Assembly (NCBI GenBank): GCA_030038395.1
Contig: JASHOZ010000065.1
Span: 1 to 48,269, forward strand
Source of the DNA: Nitrososphaerales archaeon
GTDB lineage: Archaea; Thermoproteota; Nitrososphaeria; Nitrososphaerales; Gagatemarchaeaceae
Reading direction: 5' to 3'
DNA length: 48,269 bases
Shown here: positions 32,624 to 40,322 of the stretch, piece by piece
Position numbering within the stretch: position 1 is the first letter of the stretch
Layout of the letters: the number at the start of each line of letters is the position of its first letter
Program-made: the position numbers and the translations under genes
Notes under the pieces: generated by a model
What the model saw: the letters and a program-made list of their open reading frames with translations, nothing else
Told to the model about the DNA's origin: nothing
Database searches by the model: none

Positions 32624-33181
32624 ATGGTTGGCGAGGATGAGGAACAGCTTCGACTGTTACCTACCGACAAACTCGCATCGCATGAAGAGCAAGTGGCGAT
32701 ACCGCTCCCGCCGGAGGAAGTGTACGCGCGGCTGAATGGCGCTTCGCTCGAGAGCGTCCTGCGAGGAACAGACCGCATCCCTGCAGTAGTTAGCACCAAG
32801 CCCCTCAACGACATAGTGTTTCCTAATCGGGGGGCGCGTCGGCGGGTGATGCTCGCCGACAATAGCACCGCTGTCGAAGAGGTGATCGAGAACACGCCGA
32901 ACGAGTACTTTTCGTACAAGGTCTGGGGCTACACGCTCGCAGCGGCCCGTCCCATCAAGTACGGAAAGGGAGAATTTTGGTACCTGCCGGCCGGCAAAGG
33001 TCAGACTACTCTACGCTGGCGCTATTCCTTCAAACTGCGTGGCAGTCGCTTCCCAGGTGTGTTGGGGCCATTCGGGCGTTTTCTGTTCACAAAGGTCTTC
33101 CTTGATCGTACATATGCACCTTTCATGAAGTCGAGCCTGGAGACGATTAGGCGGTACGCCTTGCAGTCAGACGCACGCTAG
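32624..33181 (+). CDS. SRPBCC/START-like lipid-binding fold protein
   Basis: 185 residues from ATG at 32624 (MVGEDEEQLRLLPTDKL...). The order of strands and the motifs VAIPLPPEEVYARLNG, VMLADNSTAVEEVIENTPNEYFSYKVWGY and TTLRWRYSFKLRG, with a long C-terminal helix (MKSSLETIRRYALQ), are those of polyketide-cyclase/START-like proteins, which bind hydrophobic ligands. Function unknown. An earlier in-frame TTG at 32591 is possible. Isolated between tRNA-Leu and the ABC transporter. Confidence 0.65.
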   Translation: MVGEDEEQLRLLPTDKLASHEEQVAIPLPPEEVYARLNGASLESVLRGTDRIPAVVSTKPLNDIVFPNRGARRRVMLADNSTAVEEVIENTPNEYFSYKVWGYTLAAARPIKYGKGEFWYLPAGKGQTTLRWRYSFKLRGSRFPGVLGPFGRFLFTKVFLDRTYAPFMKSSLETIRRYALQSDAR

Positions 33182-33502
33182 CTCGATGAGAGTTTGTGAC
33201 CGGAGACAGACTTCACGTGATCGGTGCCGCAGAGCGGTTAGCTTTCGGGGTCCTAGACGACCAGTGACTCGAACCCATCGAACGAAAATACGCTAGCCGA
33301 ATCTAACCGGCCGTCTGCCCCGGTCGCTCGACCCCAAGCCTCAACGCTCGACTCGACGGAGTCCTGTCATAGAGCAATGGTGCAAATCTGCGACACTTTG
33401 CTTGAGAGTGGAAAGCGTCTACAAAGAGCATCGGGCGAGGTGTTGAGCCCGTCCGGGCCCGCTTACCGAAAGCCGTTTGTGGGCATAGCGCAGGCCGTTG
33501 GA
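33182..33502. other. Intergenic region, no gene seen
   Basis: About 320 bp. A tRNA B-box-like GGGTTCGAGTC occurs on the minus strand (about 33267-33277), but I could not build acceptor, T and anticodon stems around it on either strand. An in-frame ATG for the ABC ATPase lies at 33377, but the 42 residues it would add show no domain character. Confidence 0.4.
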
Positions 33503-34462
33503 GTGAACTTGGATAGCGCTGTGGAGACGTTCAACCTGACGAAGGCGTATGGTGCGGTCAAAGCCCTCGATGCTCTGAACCTCAAGGTGAGACGGGGTGA
33601 AATCCTTGTCCTTTTGGGGCCGAACGGCTCGGGGAAAACAACGTTCCTGAACCTCATCTCCACGGTGCTCCGGCCGACGGGCGGCACCGCGACCGTCATG
33701 GGGTTCGACATAATCAAACAGCCGCTGAAGGTCAGAGAGACGATAGGAATATCGTTCCAGGAGCCCCGCGGCTTCTGGCGGCACAAGCCCTACCACATCC
33801 TGTCGTTCCACGCCGCCATCTACGGCCTGAGGGGGAAGGAGAGGACCGAAGTGGTCGAGCAGACGCTGAAGGACTTCGACCTCTGGTCGTCGAGGAACAA
33901 GAGGTTCATGGAGCTCTCTGGAGGGCAGGGGAAGAGGCTCGAGGTGGCGAAGCTCTTCGTCAACCGCCCGAAGGTGGCGGTCTTCGACGAGCCCACGGCG
34001 ATGGTCGACCTCGACGGGAAGAGGATGATATGGGACAGAATCAGGGCGCTTCGGGAGCAGGGCTCCACCATCGTCGTGGCGACGAATGAGGTGAGGGAGG
34101 CGGAGTATCTCGCCGACAGGATTAGCATCATGAAGGGAGGGAAGGAGGTGGTAACCGAAGACCTCAGGACGCTGAAGGACAGCATCAGCGGCGGCGACGT
34201 GGTGGAGGTCGGAATGAGCCCCGCCATAACGACGGGCGCCATGAAGGCAATCTCGGAAGTCCCCGGGACTGTGAGGGTCACGCAGGTCTCCGAGAGCGTG
34301 CTCAACGCGTTCGTCGACAGGTCGGAGGACTGGCTCCCTCTGATGATGGCTTCGATGCAGGCGTTCAGCGTAAAGATCACCTCGATCAGGGTCTCCGAGC
34401 CCTCGCTCGACGACGTCTTCATCCACTATACAGGGAAGGAAATCGTGAAGGCGAATGCGTGA
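33503..34462 (+). CDS. ABC transporter ATP-binding protein
   Basis: About 319 residues. Walker A GPNGSGKTT, Q-loop ISFQEPRG, signature ELSGGQGKRLEVAKL and Walker B VAVFDEPTAMVDLDG, then the switch-His region replaced by TIVVATNEVREAEYLADR, where the usual His is Asn. The C-terminal ~90 residues are the regulatory domain of drug/polysaccharide-type exporters. It forms an operon with two ABC-2 permeases by overlapping ends. GTG start chosen from domain boundaries. Substrate unknown. Confidence 0.9.
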   Translation: MNLDSAVETFNLTKAYGAVKALDALNLKVRRGEILVLLGPNGSGKTTFLNLISTVLRPTGGTATVMGFDIIKQPLKVRETIGISFQEPRGFWRHKPYHILSFHAAIYGLRGKERTEVVEQTLKDFDLWSSRNKRFMELSGGQGKRLEVAKLFVNRPKVAVFDEPTAMVDLDGKRMIWDRIRALREQGSTIVVATNEVREAEYLADRISIMKGGKEVVTEDLRTLKDSISGGDVVEVGMSPAITTGAMKAISEVPGTVRVTQVSESVLNAFVDRSEDWLPLMMASMQAFSVKITSIRVSEPSLDDVFIHYTGKEIVKANA

Positions 34463-35213
34463 ACTCTTCACGCTTCTGGGCTACGAACTCAGGGAGACGT
34501 TCGACTCCATCCCGTGGACAGTCTACTTCTGGTTCTACTTCGGGTTCCAGTACTTCGTCTATGGCCAGCTCGTCTCGAGGCTCGTCGTGTCTCTCAGCAA
34601 CTACTACGTCTACTACGGCACCGGCCTGCTTATCATCATGACCTTCAACATCGCGTCCTGGTCCGGGAGGCGCTTCGTGGAAGGTGCCCACGAAGGAAGG
34701 CTGCGGTACATACTGTCGCTACCCATCAGGCGCAGCGGCCTCTTCGTCGAACAGCTCCTGCTCGGGCTGATAGCGAATCTGGTGAGAATCGGGCCGCCGC
34801 TCGTCCTCGTGCTGTGGTTGAACGGGATGCCCCCCGTCGCCCTGCTCACATCCACCGTCGTGCTACTGTCGATGAGTGTGGGGATAATGGGCATAATGAT
34901 CTCCTTGTCGTTCATCGCCTTCAAGTCCTTCGACATCTACAGCGCGATAGTGGCGTCGGCCAGCGCCATCCTGATACGTTTCAGCACCGTGCTGTACCCG
35001 CTCGCCTTCATGCCGTCCGCCTACGCGTCGGTCGCCCGGTTCAACCCCCTGACGTACGGCTCGGACCTGCTCCGTAACGTCATGAATATCGATGTGAGCC
35101 AGCTGCTGAATCCCGGGATGGCCGGCGTAGTGGTCGCAGCCGTGGGGGTGGTGACACTCACACTGGGAGTGGTCTTGGTCCCGAGGACTCTAGAGGGCGT
35201 CAAGTCGTCATGA
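34455..35213 (+). CDS. ABC-2 type transporter permease, first subunit
   Basis: 252 residues, six hydrophobic segments, starting MRELFTLLGYELRETFDSIPW. The cytosolic RRFVEGAHEGRLRYILSLPIRRSGLF and the late VARFNPLTYGSDLLRNVM are typical of ABC-2 membrane subunits. Overlaps the ATPase gene by 8 nt and the second permease by 4 nt. It should form a heterodimer with the next product. Confidence 0.88.
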   Translation: MRELFTLLGYELRETFDSIPWTVYFWFYFGFQYFVYGQLVSRLVVSLSNYYVYYGTGLLIIMTFNIASWSGRRFVEGAHEGRLRYILSLPIRRSGLFVEQLLLGLIANLVRIGPPLVLVLWLNGMPPVALLTSTVVLLSMSVGIMGIMISLSFIAFKSFDIYSAIVASASAILIRFSTVLYPLAFMPSAYASVARFNPLTYGSDLLRNVMNIDVSQLLNPGMAGVVVAAVGVVTLTLGVVLVPRTLEGVKSS

Positions 35214-36001
35214 GCAACATCAGGCGGATGCTGCAGATAACGCGCGTAGACCTGTCGTACTTCTTCAGGACGAAGTGGCTGATAGGCACGCTCATAGGCC
35301 TGAACGTCACGGACATGCTCGTCGTCGGCATCGTGTACAAGGGGATGATGCCTGTCTCGGTCGAGGGCGTACTCAACTACTTCCAGTTCTATGCCCCTGG
35401 GGTCGTAATAACGGGGCTCTTCTTCGCTTCATTCGACGTCGGGCGGAGAGTCCACCTCGGCCTTACAGAAGGAGTGTCGCAGTACTACCTGACGCTGCCG
35501 GTCAGCCTGAACGAGGTCGTCCTCGCTCACCTCCTCTCCGCCGGCCTGGGAGGGGCCATCTACGCCAGCATCCTGACGCTCGTCTCCGCCGCGCTTATAC
35601 CTCAGCTTCTCTCACTTTCAACCCTCGCGCTCATCCCGTTCATGTTCGTCCTCTCGATGGGGCTGGCGGGGATTGCGGCTGTCCTGAACCTGTTCTCGAA
35701 GACTGGCGACAGATACTTCACGTTTGCAGACGGGATTCAGACGGTCATGGTCAGCATGAGCACGGTCGCCTATCCGCTTTCAATCGTCAGCTCGTATTTT
35801 CCCTCCCCTGTCGTGACAGTGATCAAGCTGAACCCCCTCAGCCAAGGCGCCGAGGCTCTCCGGGCGATAGTCAACGGCGCGCCGGTGAACTCGGGCTTCA
35901 ACATCCCCACGCTTCTCGTTACATCGCTGGTGCTCTTGGCCGCGGGTGTAGTTTCGTATAGGCACGTGTTCACGAAGCTCAGGGACGTCGGAAAGATCTA
36001 G
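35210..36001 (+). CDS. ABC-2 type transporter permease, second subunit
   Basis: 263 residues, about six transmembrane segments. Starts MSNIRRMLQITRVDLSYFFRTKW and carries the same landmarks as its neighbour (RRVHLGLTEGVSQYYLTLPVSLNEVV, VIKLNPLSQGAEALRAIV). The ATGA overlap with the first permease gene shows tight coupling. Last gene of the transporter operon; the convergent wHTH gene ends 4 nt away. Confidence 0.88.
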   Translation: MSNIRRMLQITRVDLSYFFRTKWLIGTLIGLNVTDMLVVGIVYKGMMPVSVEGVLNYFQFYAPGVVITGLFFASFDVGRRVHLGLTEGVSQYYLTLPVSLNEVVLAHLLSAGLGGAIYASILTLVSAALIPQLLSLSTLALIPFMFVLSMGLAGIAAVLNLFSKTGDRYFTFADGIQTVMVSMSTVAYPLSIVSSYFPSPVVTVIKLNPLSQGAEALRAIVNGAPVNSGFNIPTLLVTSLVLLAAGVVSYRHVFTKLRDVGKI

Positions 36002-36005
36002 CAGG

Positions 36006-36371
36006 TCACTTCTGGGGGGTAGGCGCCGCCGCGGGCGCGGGTCTCTCCGGTGGTTTCTGCTGTACGGGCTGCCCCGTGATTACCGCGAGCGCCGACCTGC
36101 CCAGGTCGGTGAGGCGGTAACGGGCAGGGCCGCCGAAGAGGTCGACGGAGTAGTCTATGAAACCGAGAGAAGTGAGCTGTCGTACTGCCCAAAAGGTCAT
36201 CCAGTTGGAGCTGTCGGCGGTCAGTTCGTCCAGTTCGGAGTTGCTGAGTCCCTCTTTGCTCTTGACCAGCGCCTTCATCGCGCGGACCAACGTCGGAGAA
36301 GCCGCCACCATCATCATCGTCTTCCTTTGGGCCTTTTCGTCTGTTGGCCAGACCCAGAGGCCCGCGTCCAT
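36006..36371 (-). CDS. Winged-helix transcription regulator
   Basis: 121 residues from ATG at 36371 (MDAGLWVWPTDEKAQ). The winged helix spans about residues 28-95 (TLVRAMKALVKSKEGLSNSEL, NWMTFWAVRQLTSLGFIDYS, GGPARYRLTDLG), followed by a Pro/Ala-rich tail. TATA box ATTTATCAA (36395-36403 on this strand) is ~28 bp upstream, which rules against the longer frame. It is convergent with the ABC exporter; a role in its control is possible but not shown. Confidence 0.75.
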   Translation of the reverse strand: MDAGLWVWPTDEKAQRKTMMMVAASPTLVRAMKALVKSKEGLSNSELDELTADSSNWMTFWAVRQLTSLGFIDYSVDLFGGPARYRLTDLGRSALAVITGQPVQQKPPERPAPAAAPTPQK

Positions 36372-36501
36372 GAATCTTCGTCGCGCCGCGGTCGGTTGAT
36401 AAATGCTCTGAGCACCGCCGTCGCCTCCTTTCACGCGCTTGTCAACTGTTTTTTGTCAGGCATGACAAGTAAAGCCTGACGCTCACTCCACTTGGTAACG
36501 C

Positions 36502-36768
36502 ATGGAAGTCGTCACCGAATACGCCGACCAAAGGACAGAGCTCGAGGAGAGGATCAGGTCGCTCGAAGCCGAGAAGGCTTCGCTCCTTTCGGGCATAGCC
36601 ACGCTGAAGGCGAGGATAGCGACGTACGAGTTGGAGAGGTCTGCCACCCAGCTGGAGAGCGAGGTGGAAGCGCTCCGAACGGAGAAGGCTGTGCTCGATG
36701 AGAAGGCGGCGGCCTACGAGGCAGAGGCTGGGTACGACATTCCGCCCACTACGGGCGGAGGCGTCTAG
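36502..36768 (+). CDS. Small coiled-coil protein
   Basis: 88 residues. Residues ~8-75 form one continuous heptad coiled coil rich in Glu, Leu, Lys and Ala (RTELEERIRSLEAEKASLL...), ending in a Gly-rich tail (PPTTGGGV). TATA-like AAGTAAAG is ~28 bp upstream. It is convergent with another coiled-coil gene that has a zinc ribbon. No family recognised. Confidence 0.65.
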   Translation: MEVVTEYADQRTELEERIRSLEAEKASLLSGIATLKARIATYELERSATQLESEVEALRTEKAVLDEKAAAYEAEAGYDIPPTTGGGV

Positions 36769-36771
36769 GAC

Positions 36772-37197
36772 CTAGCGGAGCCTCGAAGCCCTCTGCTCGA
36801 GTTCGCCCTTTTCTTTCCGCAGGTAACTCACGAAGCTCTCGAGCTCTGAGAGCTTCTCCATAAGGCGCTTCAGGTCGTTCTCCTTCGCCGTCCTGTCCAT
36901 GGCGGTCTCCAGTTCCCTCTGCTGCTCGGCCATCCCCCGCACCCTCGTGTTAAGATCCTCGTTGTCCTTCTTGACGGCTGTCAGCTCGCCCTGAATCGAC
37001 TTCAGCTGCTCCTCGGCGACAATCAGGTATCTTTGCCTGCTGATGACCGTCGGAAACTTGGTGTCGCACCTCGAGCACGTGTACATGCCTACCTTCCTCT
37101 CCGTCATCCCGCGCTCCCCCTTCGAAGGCTCGACGATTACCGAGAATGTCCTTGTCGGGAGGGCTTCCTTGTTACCGCACTTCGGGCAGTTCGGCAA
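36772..37197 (-). CDS. Zinc-ribbon coiled-coil protein
   Basis: 141 residues from a TTG at 37197. CPKCGNKEAL and, ~38 residues later, CSRCDTKFPTVI form a zinc ribbon; from about residue 55 to the end is a long coiled coil (EEQLKSIQGELTAVKKDNED...). TATA box CTTTAAC (37223-37229 on this strand) sits 29 bp from the TTG, so the leaderless start is well supported; a longer frame to 37320 is not. Possible nucleic-acid or scaffold protein; function unknown. Confidence 0.7.
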   Translation of the reverse strand: MPNCPKCGNKEALPTRTFSVIVEPSKGERGMTERKVGMYTCSRCDTKFPTVISRQRYLIVAEEQLKSIQGELTAVKKDNEDLNTRVRGMAEQQRELETAMDRTAKENDLKRLMEKLSELESFVSYLRKEKGELEQRASRLR

Positions 37198-37231
37198 ACG
37201 CTGGTATGGCGCGCCCGAATGTGTTAAAGGT

Positions 37232-37516
37232 TTACTGCTCGCGGATTGACTCGAGCTCCGAGACAGCCGACCAGAGCGTGACCCTGGCGAACGACGGCAT
37301 GTTCGGGTCCTGCGCGACATCGTCCAGCAGGCTGATCGCGTTCGCCGCCCTCACAGCCATGCTCTGCTTTTGGTCCTGGAGCATCAGTATCGAGTCCTTG
37401 ACCGTCTTCCTGATGTTGCGCGGGGTTATGTTCGAGTCGGCTATCTGGTTAAGGCTCACCGTGGCCTTCGCGAGTTTGGCACTGTTCTCCTCCTGCTTCT
37501 TCAGCTTGGCGCTCAT
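37232..37516 (-). CDS. UPF0147 family protein
   Basis: 94 residues from ATG (MSAKLKKQEENSAKL). The core SNITPRNIRKTVKDSIL, VRAANAISLLDDVAQDPNMPSFARVTLWSAVSELESI matches UPF0147, a small helical archaeal family of unknown role. It lies just upstream of the zinc-ribbon coiled-coil gene on the same strand, but that gene has its own TATA box within this gene's 3' end region. Confidence 0.85.
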   Translation of the reverse strand: MSAKLKKQEENSAKLAKATVSLNQIADSNITPRNIRKTVKDSILMLQDQKQSMAVRAANAISLLDDVAQDPNMPSFARVTLWSAVSELESIREQ

Positions 37517-37666
37517 TCTTTCAGACCTTGGTCGAGTTCGTCCACGGTTTCGTGGGAATAAGTGTTTTTCGTCACTCGGGCGTTGCAAGTGGCGGCTACA
37601 GCCCATGCCGGCCTGGGCACTCCGCCGTAGGCCGTCTTTTATACGACGTGGCAGCGGATTGTGACT

Positions 37667-38014
37667 GTGAGCAGGCCCGAAGCAGGGAGAATGAAGGCGG
37701 CCGTCGAGTTGGTCAGGAAAGGCGGGACGATGCTCGCTGAGCCGTGCTCGAAGTGCGGAGGCGTAAGGGTGAGCTACCATGGCAGGGTATACTGTACCGG
37801 GCACGAGGACCTATCGGCGGTGGTCGCCGCGGAGTCGGTCCCGGTCGAGACGGTGATGGCTGGCCTCAGGGACGTCCTGATTTCGAAGCTTAACGATGCG
37901 GCGTCGCAGCTGGCGCAAGAGAAGGACGCGGTGAAGCAGGAGCAGCTCGCGACGCTCCTGGCGAAGTACTACGACCTCTTGGAGCGCATGAGAGAGAAGC
38001 GGCAGAGCCCTTAA
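37667..38014 (+). CDS. SSSCA1/UPF0148-type zinc protein
   Basis: 115 residues. Helix MKAAVELVRKGGTMLAEP, then the zinc motif CSKCGGVRVSYHGRVYC-TGH, as in archaeal relatives of the Sjogren syndrome/scleroderma autoantigen 1 family; the rest is helical and charged. TATA box TTTTATAC (37637-37644) is 26 bp before the GTG at 37667; a GTG at 37661 is also in frame. Divergent from UPF0147. Function unknown. Confidence 0.75.
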   Translation: MSRPEAGRMKAAVELVRKGGTMLAEPCSKCGGVRVSYHGRVYCTGHEDLSAVVAAESVPVETVMAGLRDVLISKLNDAASQLAQEKDAVKQEQLATLLAKYYDLLERMREKRQSP

Positions 38015-38039
38015 ATCCGAACACGCCCCTTTCGTACCG

Positions 38040-38564
38040 GTGGGTCCGAAGCTTGGGCAGAAGGCCCCGAAGTTCTCATTGCCGGACGCCGACAACAACA
38101 TGAGGTCTCTTGATGAATTCCTGGGACAGGGTCCCGCGGTGCTGGCTTTCTTCCCCTTCGCATTCTCCGGGGTATGCGACAAGGAGATGTGCACGTTCAG
38201 GGACGGCTTCGGCGCGCTGCAGGAGGCCAAGGCGAGCCTCATAGGAATCAGCGTGGACAGCGTATACGCCCTCCGGGCATTCGCACGGACGTACAACCTG
38301 CGGTTTCCCCTCCTGAGCGACTTCAACAAGAAAGTGACGAAACTCTACGGCGTGCTGCAGGACTCCTGGGCGGGGTTCGACTACAGGGGGATGGCCAAGC
38401 GCTCAGTCTTCGTCATAGACAGCCGAGGGATGCTCAGGCACAAGTGGGTCGCTGACTCGCCTTCCAACGAGCCCCCCTACCAAGAAGTCCTGAGGGCGGC
38501 AGAGAAGGCTTCGTCCCAGCCCAGCATCTTTATACGGGCGAAGGGCTCCGCCAGTCGTAGATGA
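38040..38564 (+). CDS. Peroxiredoxin (AhpC/TSA, BCP/AhpE type)
   Basis: 174 residues. LGQKAPKFSLPDADNNMRSLDEF opens the thioredoxin fold; the peroxidatic Cys is in PFAFSGVC (the P-x3-T/S-x2-C motif) and a second Cys five residues on (CDKEMC) could resolve it. It removes hydrogen peroxide and organic peroxides. GTG start with CCTTAAATC ~27 bp upstream. The next gene, an A-type Fe-S carrier, overlaps by 4 nt, a sensible pairing for oxidative stress. Confidence 0.92.
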   Translation: MGPKLGQKAPKFSLPDADNNMRSLDEFLGQGPAVLAFFPFAFSGVCDKEMCTFRDGFGALQEAKASLIGISVDSVYALRAFARTYNLRFPLLSDFNKKVTKLYGVLQDSWAGFDYRGMAKRSVFVIDSRGMLRHKWVADSPSNEPPYQEVLRAAEKASSQPSIFIRAKGSASRR

Positions 38565-38917
38565 CGCAGGAGACGGCGGTCAAGCCGATAGTCCAGCTCA
38601 CCGACAGGGCTGCCGAGGAGCTGAAGCTGTACCTCGCGCGGCAGGGGAAGCCGGGGGCCGCGCTCAGGATATTCGTCACAGCCGGAGGGTGCTCGGGGCT
38701 CTCCTACGGGATGGTCGTGGACGACAAGCTGACGGACGATGACTTCGTGATTGACGAGCAGGGCGCGAAGGTGGCGGTGGACAGGTCTAGCGCCCCATTC
38801 ATCGCCGGTTCGACGATAGACTACAAGACCGAGAAGCTGATGGGCGGGGGCTTCGTGGTCAGCAACCCGAACGCGGTTTCTACCTGCGGCTGCGGCGAGT
38901 CGTTCAAGACGGCCTGA
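38561..38917 (+). CDS. A-type iron-sulfur carrier (IscA/ErpA/HesB family)
   Basis: 118 residues, family length. Cluster ligands are the Cys in TAGGCSGLSYGM and the C-terminal CGCGESF. It carries Fe-S clusters to target proteins; the oxidoreductase and QueE encoded here are possible clients. Coupled by ATGA overlap to the peroxiredoxin gene. Confidence 0.95.
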   Translation: MTQETAVKPIVQLTDRAAEELKLYLARQGKPGAALRIFVTAGGCSGLSYGMVVDDKLTDDDFVIDEQGAKVAVDRSSAPFIAGSTIDYKTEKLMGGGFVVSNPNAVSTCGCGESFKTA

Positions 38918-38981
38918 GTTTCAGCTTCCGGACCACAAGTCTGCCCTGCTTGGGGCGCGACTGTCCCGTCTGAGCGCAAGG

Positions 38982-39109
38982 CGCCGGGGGTAGGATTCGA
39001 ACCCACGAGACCCGAAGGTCACGGGCTGACTGGTCGTATGATCTCGAGTTGCGGACCCGCTTTGTCGCCTTACGGGTTGCCCGCGCATTAACCACTCTGC
39101 CACCCCGGC
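38982..39109 (-). tRNA. tRNA-Ser(CGA) with two introns
   Basis: Class II tRNA on the minus strand. Acceptor GCCGGGG/CCCCGGC, T arm GTGGG-TTCGAAT-CCTAC, variable arm TGACCTTCGGGTCTC. The anticodon stem CGGGA/TCCCG around loop CTCGAGA forms only after removing 39050-39079 (30 nt, between 30 and 31) and 39026-39040 (15 nt, in the 3' anticodon stem, 39/40 or 40/41). The spliced length is 83 nt. Neither intron is at the canonical 37/38 site. Confidence 0.87.
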
Positions 39110-39356
39110 CGAACAGGCCGACGTACCAGCCTCTATAATTTCTTTGAGTCAGCAAGGCCGAATGCGAACCTGCGCGTCCGAACCTTGACGCAGAGGGCAT
39201 GGATACCCCGTTTTCAAGCTGGTTTTCGCCGCCGACGGCGCGACGCCGGCGGAGAGACTGCTGCCAGTCACCCGAGAGCGGGGGCCGTGGTGTCGAGTCC
39301 TACGACGGCGACTGCCGCCCACGTTTAAATCGAATCATGGTCCGGGGCAGAAAGGC

Positions 39357-39800
39357 ATGAAGGCTTCTCTGATATGGTCCAGCCCGAGGCCGGAGATGAC
39401 CATAGCCGTCGCCATGAGGAGGTGCTACAGCACGAAAACGATTGAAGAAATCGAGGTGGAGCTGGAGAAGAAGGGCCCCGAGTACTGGAGGTTTCTCCTC
39501 ACCAAGTGCCTGCAGGACAAGTCCCTCGACGTGCTCGAGCACTTCACCATGTCGCTCCTGCTCGAAGGGATGGCGGAACCCGAGATGAGCGCCGTGCTGC
39601 GCAGGTTCCAGTTCATCAGGGCAGCCGACCTCGGCGGCTCTGGCTGGCTCGTGTCTGTGAACGCGCGCACTCTTGTAGAACTCTGGAGAGACAGGGGCGG
39701 GAGACCGCTTGCGGAGCCTATCGTCGCCGAGCTTCGGAGACAGAACGTGAGCCCGCTTTTCAACGACCTGGCGTTCGGTGAGGGCGCGGTTGCGGGTTAA
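39357..39800 (+). CDS. ThyX-like protein lacking the RHR motif
   Basis: 147 residues. The landmarks AMRRCYSTKTIEEIEVE, DVLEHFTMSLLLEGMAEPEMSAVLRR and WLVSVNARTLVELWRDRGG follow the order of FAD-dependent thymidylate synthase ThyX, but the FAD/dUMP motif RHRx7S is missing where it should follow the VLEH helix. It overlaps the next gene, a ThyX with that motif, by 23 nt. Probably a degenerate paralogue acting as partner subunit. TATA box GTTTAAATC ~30 bp upstream of the ATG. Confidence 0.7.
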   Translation: MKASLIWSSPRPEMTIAVAMRRCYSTKTIEEIEVELEKKGPEYWRFLLTKCLQDKSLDVLEHFTMSLLLEGMAEPEMSAVLRRFQFIRAADLGGSGWLVSVNARTLVELWRDRGGRPLAEPIVAELRRQNVSPLFNDLAFGEGAVAG

Positions 39801-40320
39801 GCTCCTATACAGCACGGACCTGAAAGCCATCGAGAGGGCGCTGGAGGCCAAGGGCGCGCACTTGGACACGGACGTCCTCATGGACCACGTAGTCTACATG
39901 TTCGAAATCGAGGACTGCAGCAGGGTCACGACGCACCAGCTAGTCCGGCACCGCGTCGCGTCCTACGACCAGGAGTCGCAGAGGTTCTCGGCCGCCACGA
40001 AGGAGGGCGTGGTGACTCCCCCAAGCATCTCCGCGAACGAGGCGGCTCTCGATGCGTATGAAGACGGCCTGAAGGCCGTCTACTCCGCGTATGAGAAGAT
40101 GGTCGCCGCGGGAGTCCCGAAGGAGGACGCGAGGTACATACTCCCGACGGCCATCAAGACGAAGCTCGTCATGACGGTCAGCGCCCGGAGCCTGATGCAC
40201 ATCGTCTGGCAGAGGACCGCGCTGCAAGCCCAGTGGGAGATCAGGGAGCTCGCCGCTCAGCTGCACGGCCTGGCGCGAGGCGCCACGCCTGAACTGTGGG
40301 GAGAGATCGTAGAGCGGTAG
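39778..40320 (+). CDS. thyX: FAD-dependent thymidylate synthase ThyX (short form)
   Basis: 180 residues, shorter than usual ThyX (about 220-250). The motif RHRVASYDQES (57-67) is the exact RHRx7S signature; SQRFSAATKEGVVTPPSI, YILPTAIKTKLVMTVSARSL and RTALQAQWEIRELA follow. It makes dTMP from dUMP using methylenetetrahydrofolate and NADPH. The N-terminal region is divergent (no CYS...VLEH helix as in the neighbour), so active enzyme may need the upstream subunit. GTG start inside the previous gene. Confidence 0.88.
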   Translation: MRARLRVKLLYSTDLKAIERALEAKGAHLDTDVLMDHVVYMFEIEDCSRVTTHQLVRHRVASYDQESQRFSAATKEGVVTPPSISANEAALDAYEDGLKAVYSAYEKMVAAGVPKEDARYILPTAIKTKLVMTVSARSLMHIVWQRTALQAQWEIRELAAQLHGLARGATPELWGEIVER

Positions 40321-40322
40321 CG

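Noticed and set aside
33200-33340. Possible intron-containing tRNA (B-box-like GGGTTCGAGTC on the minus strand, A-box-like GGTTAGC on the plus strand)
   Set aside because: No acceptor, T or anticodon stem could be built on either strand, even allowing introns.
33419-34471. 350-codon minus-strand frame opposite the ABC ATPase
   Set aside because: The plus strand carries all ABC ATPase motifs; the antisense product is His/Arg/Asp-rich and matches nothing.
39110-39356. Possible small gene between tRNA-Ser and the ThyX pair
   Set aside because: No frame with protein-like composition; only the TATA box near 39321-39329 is interpretable.
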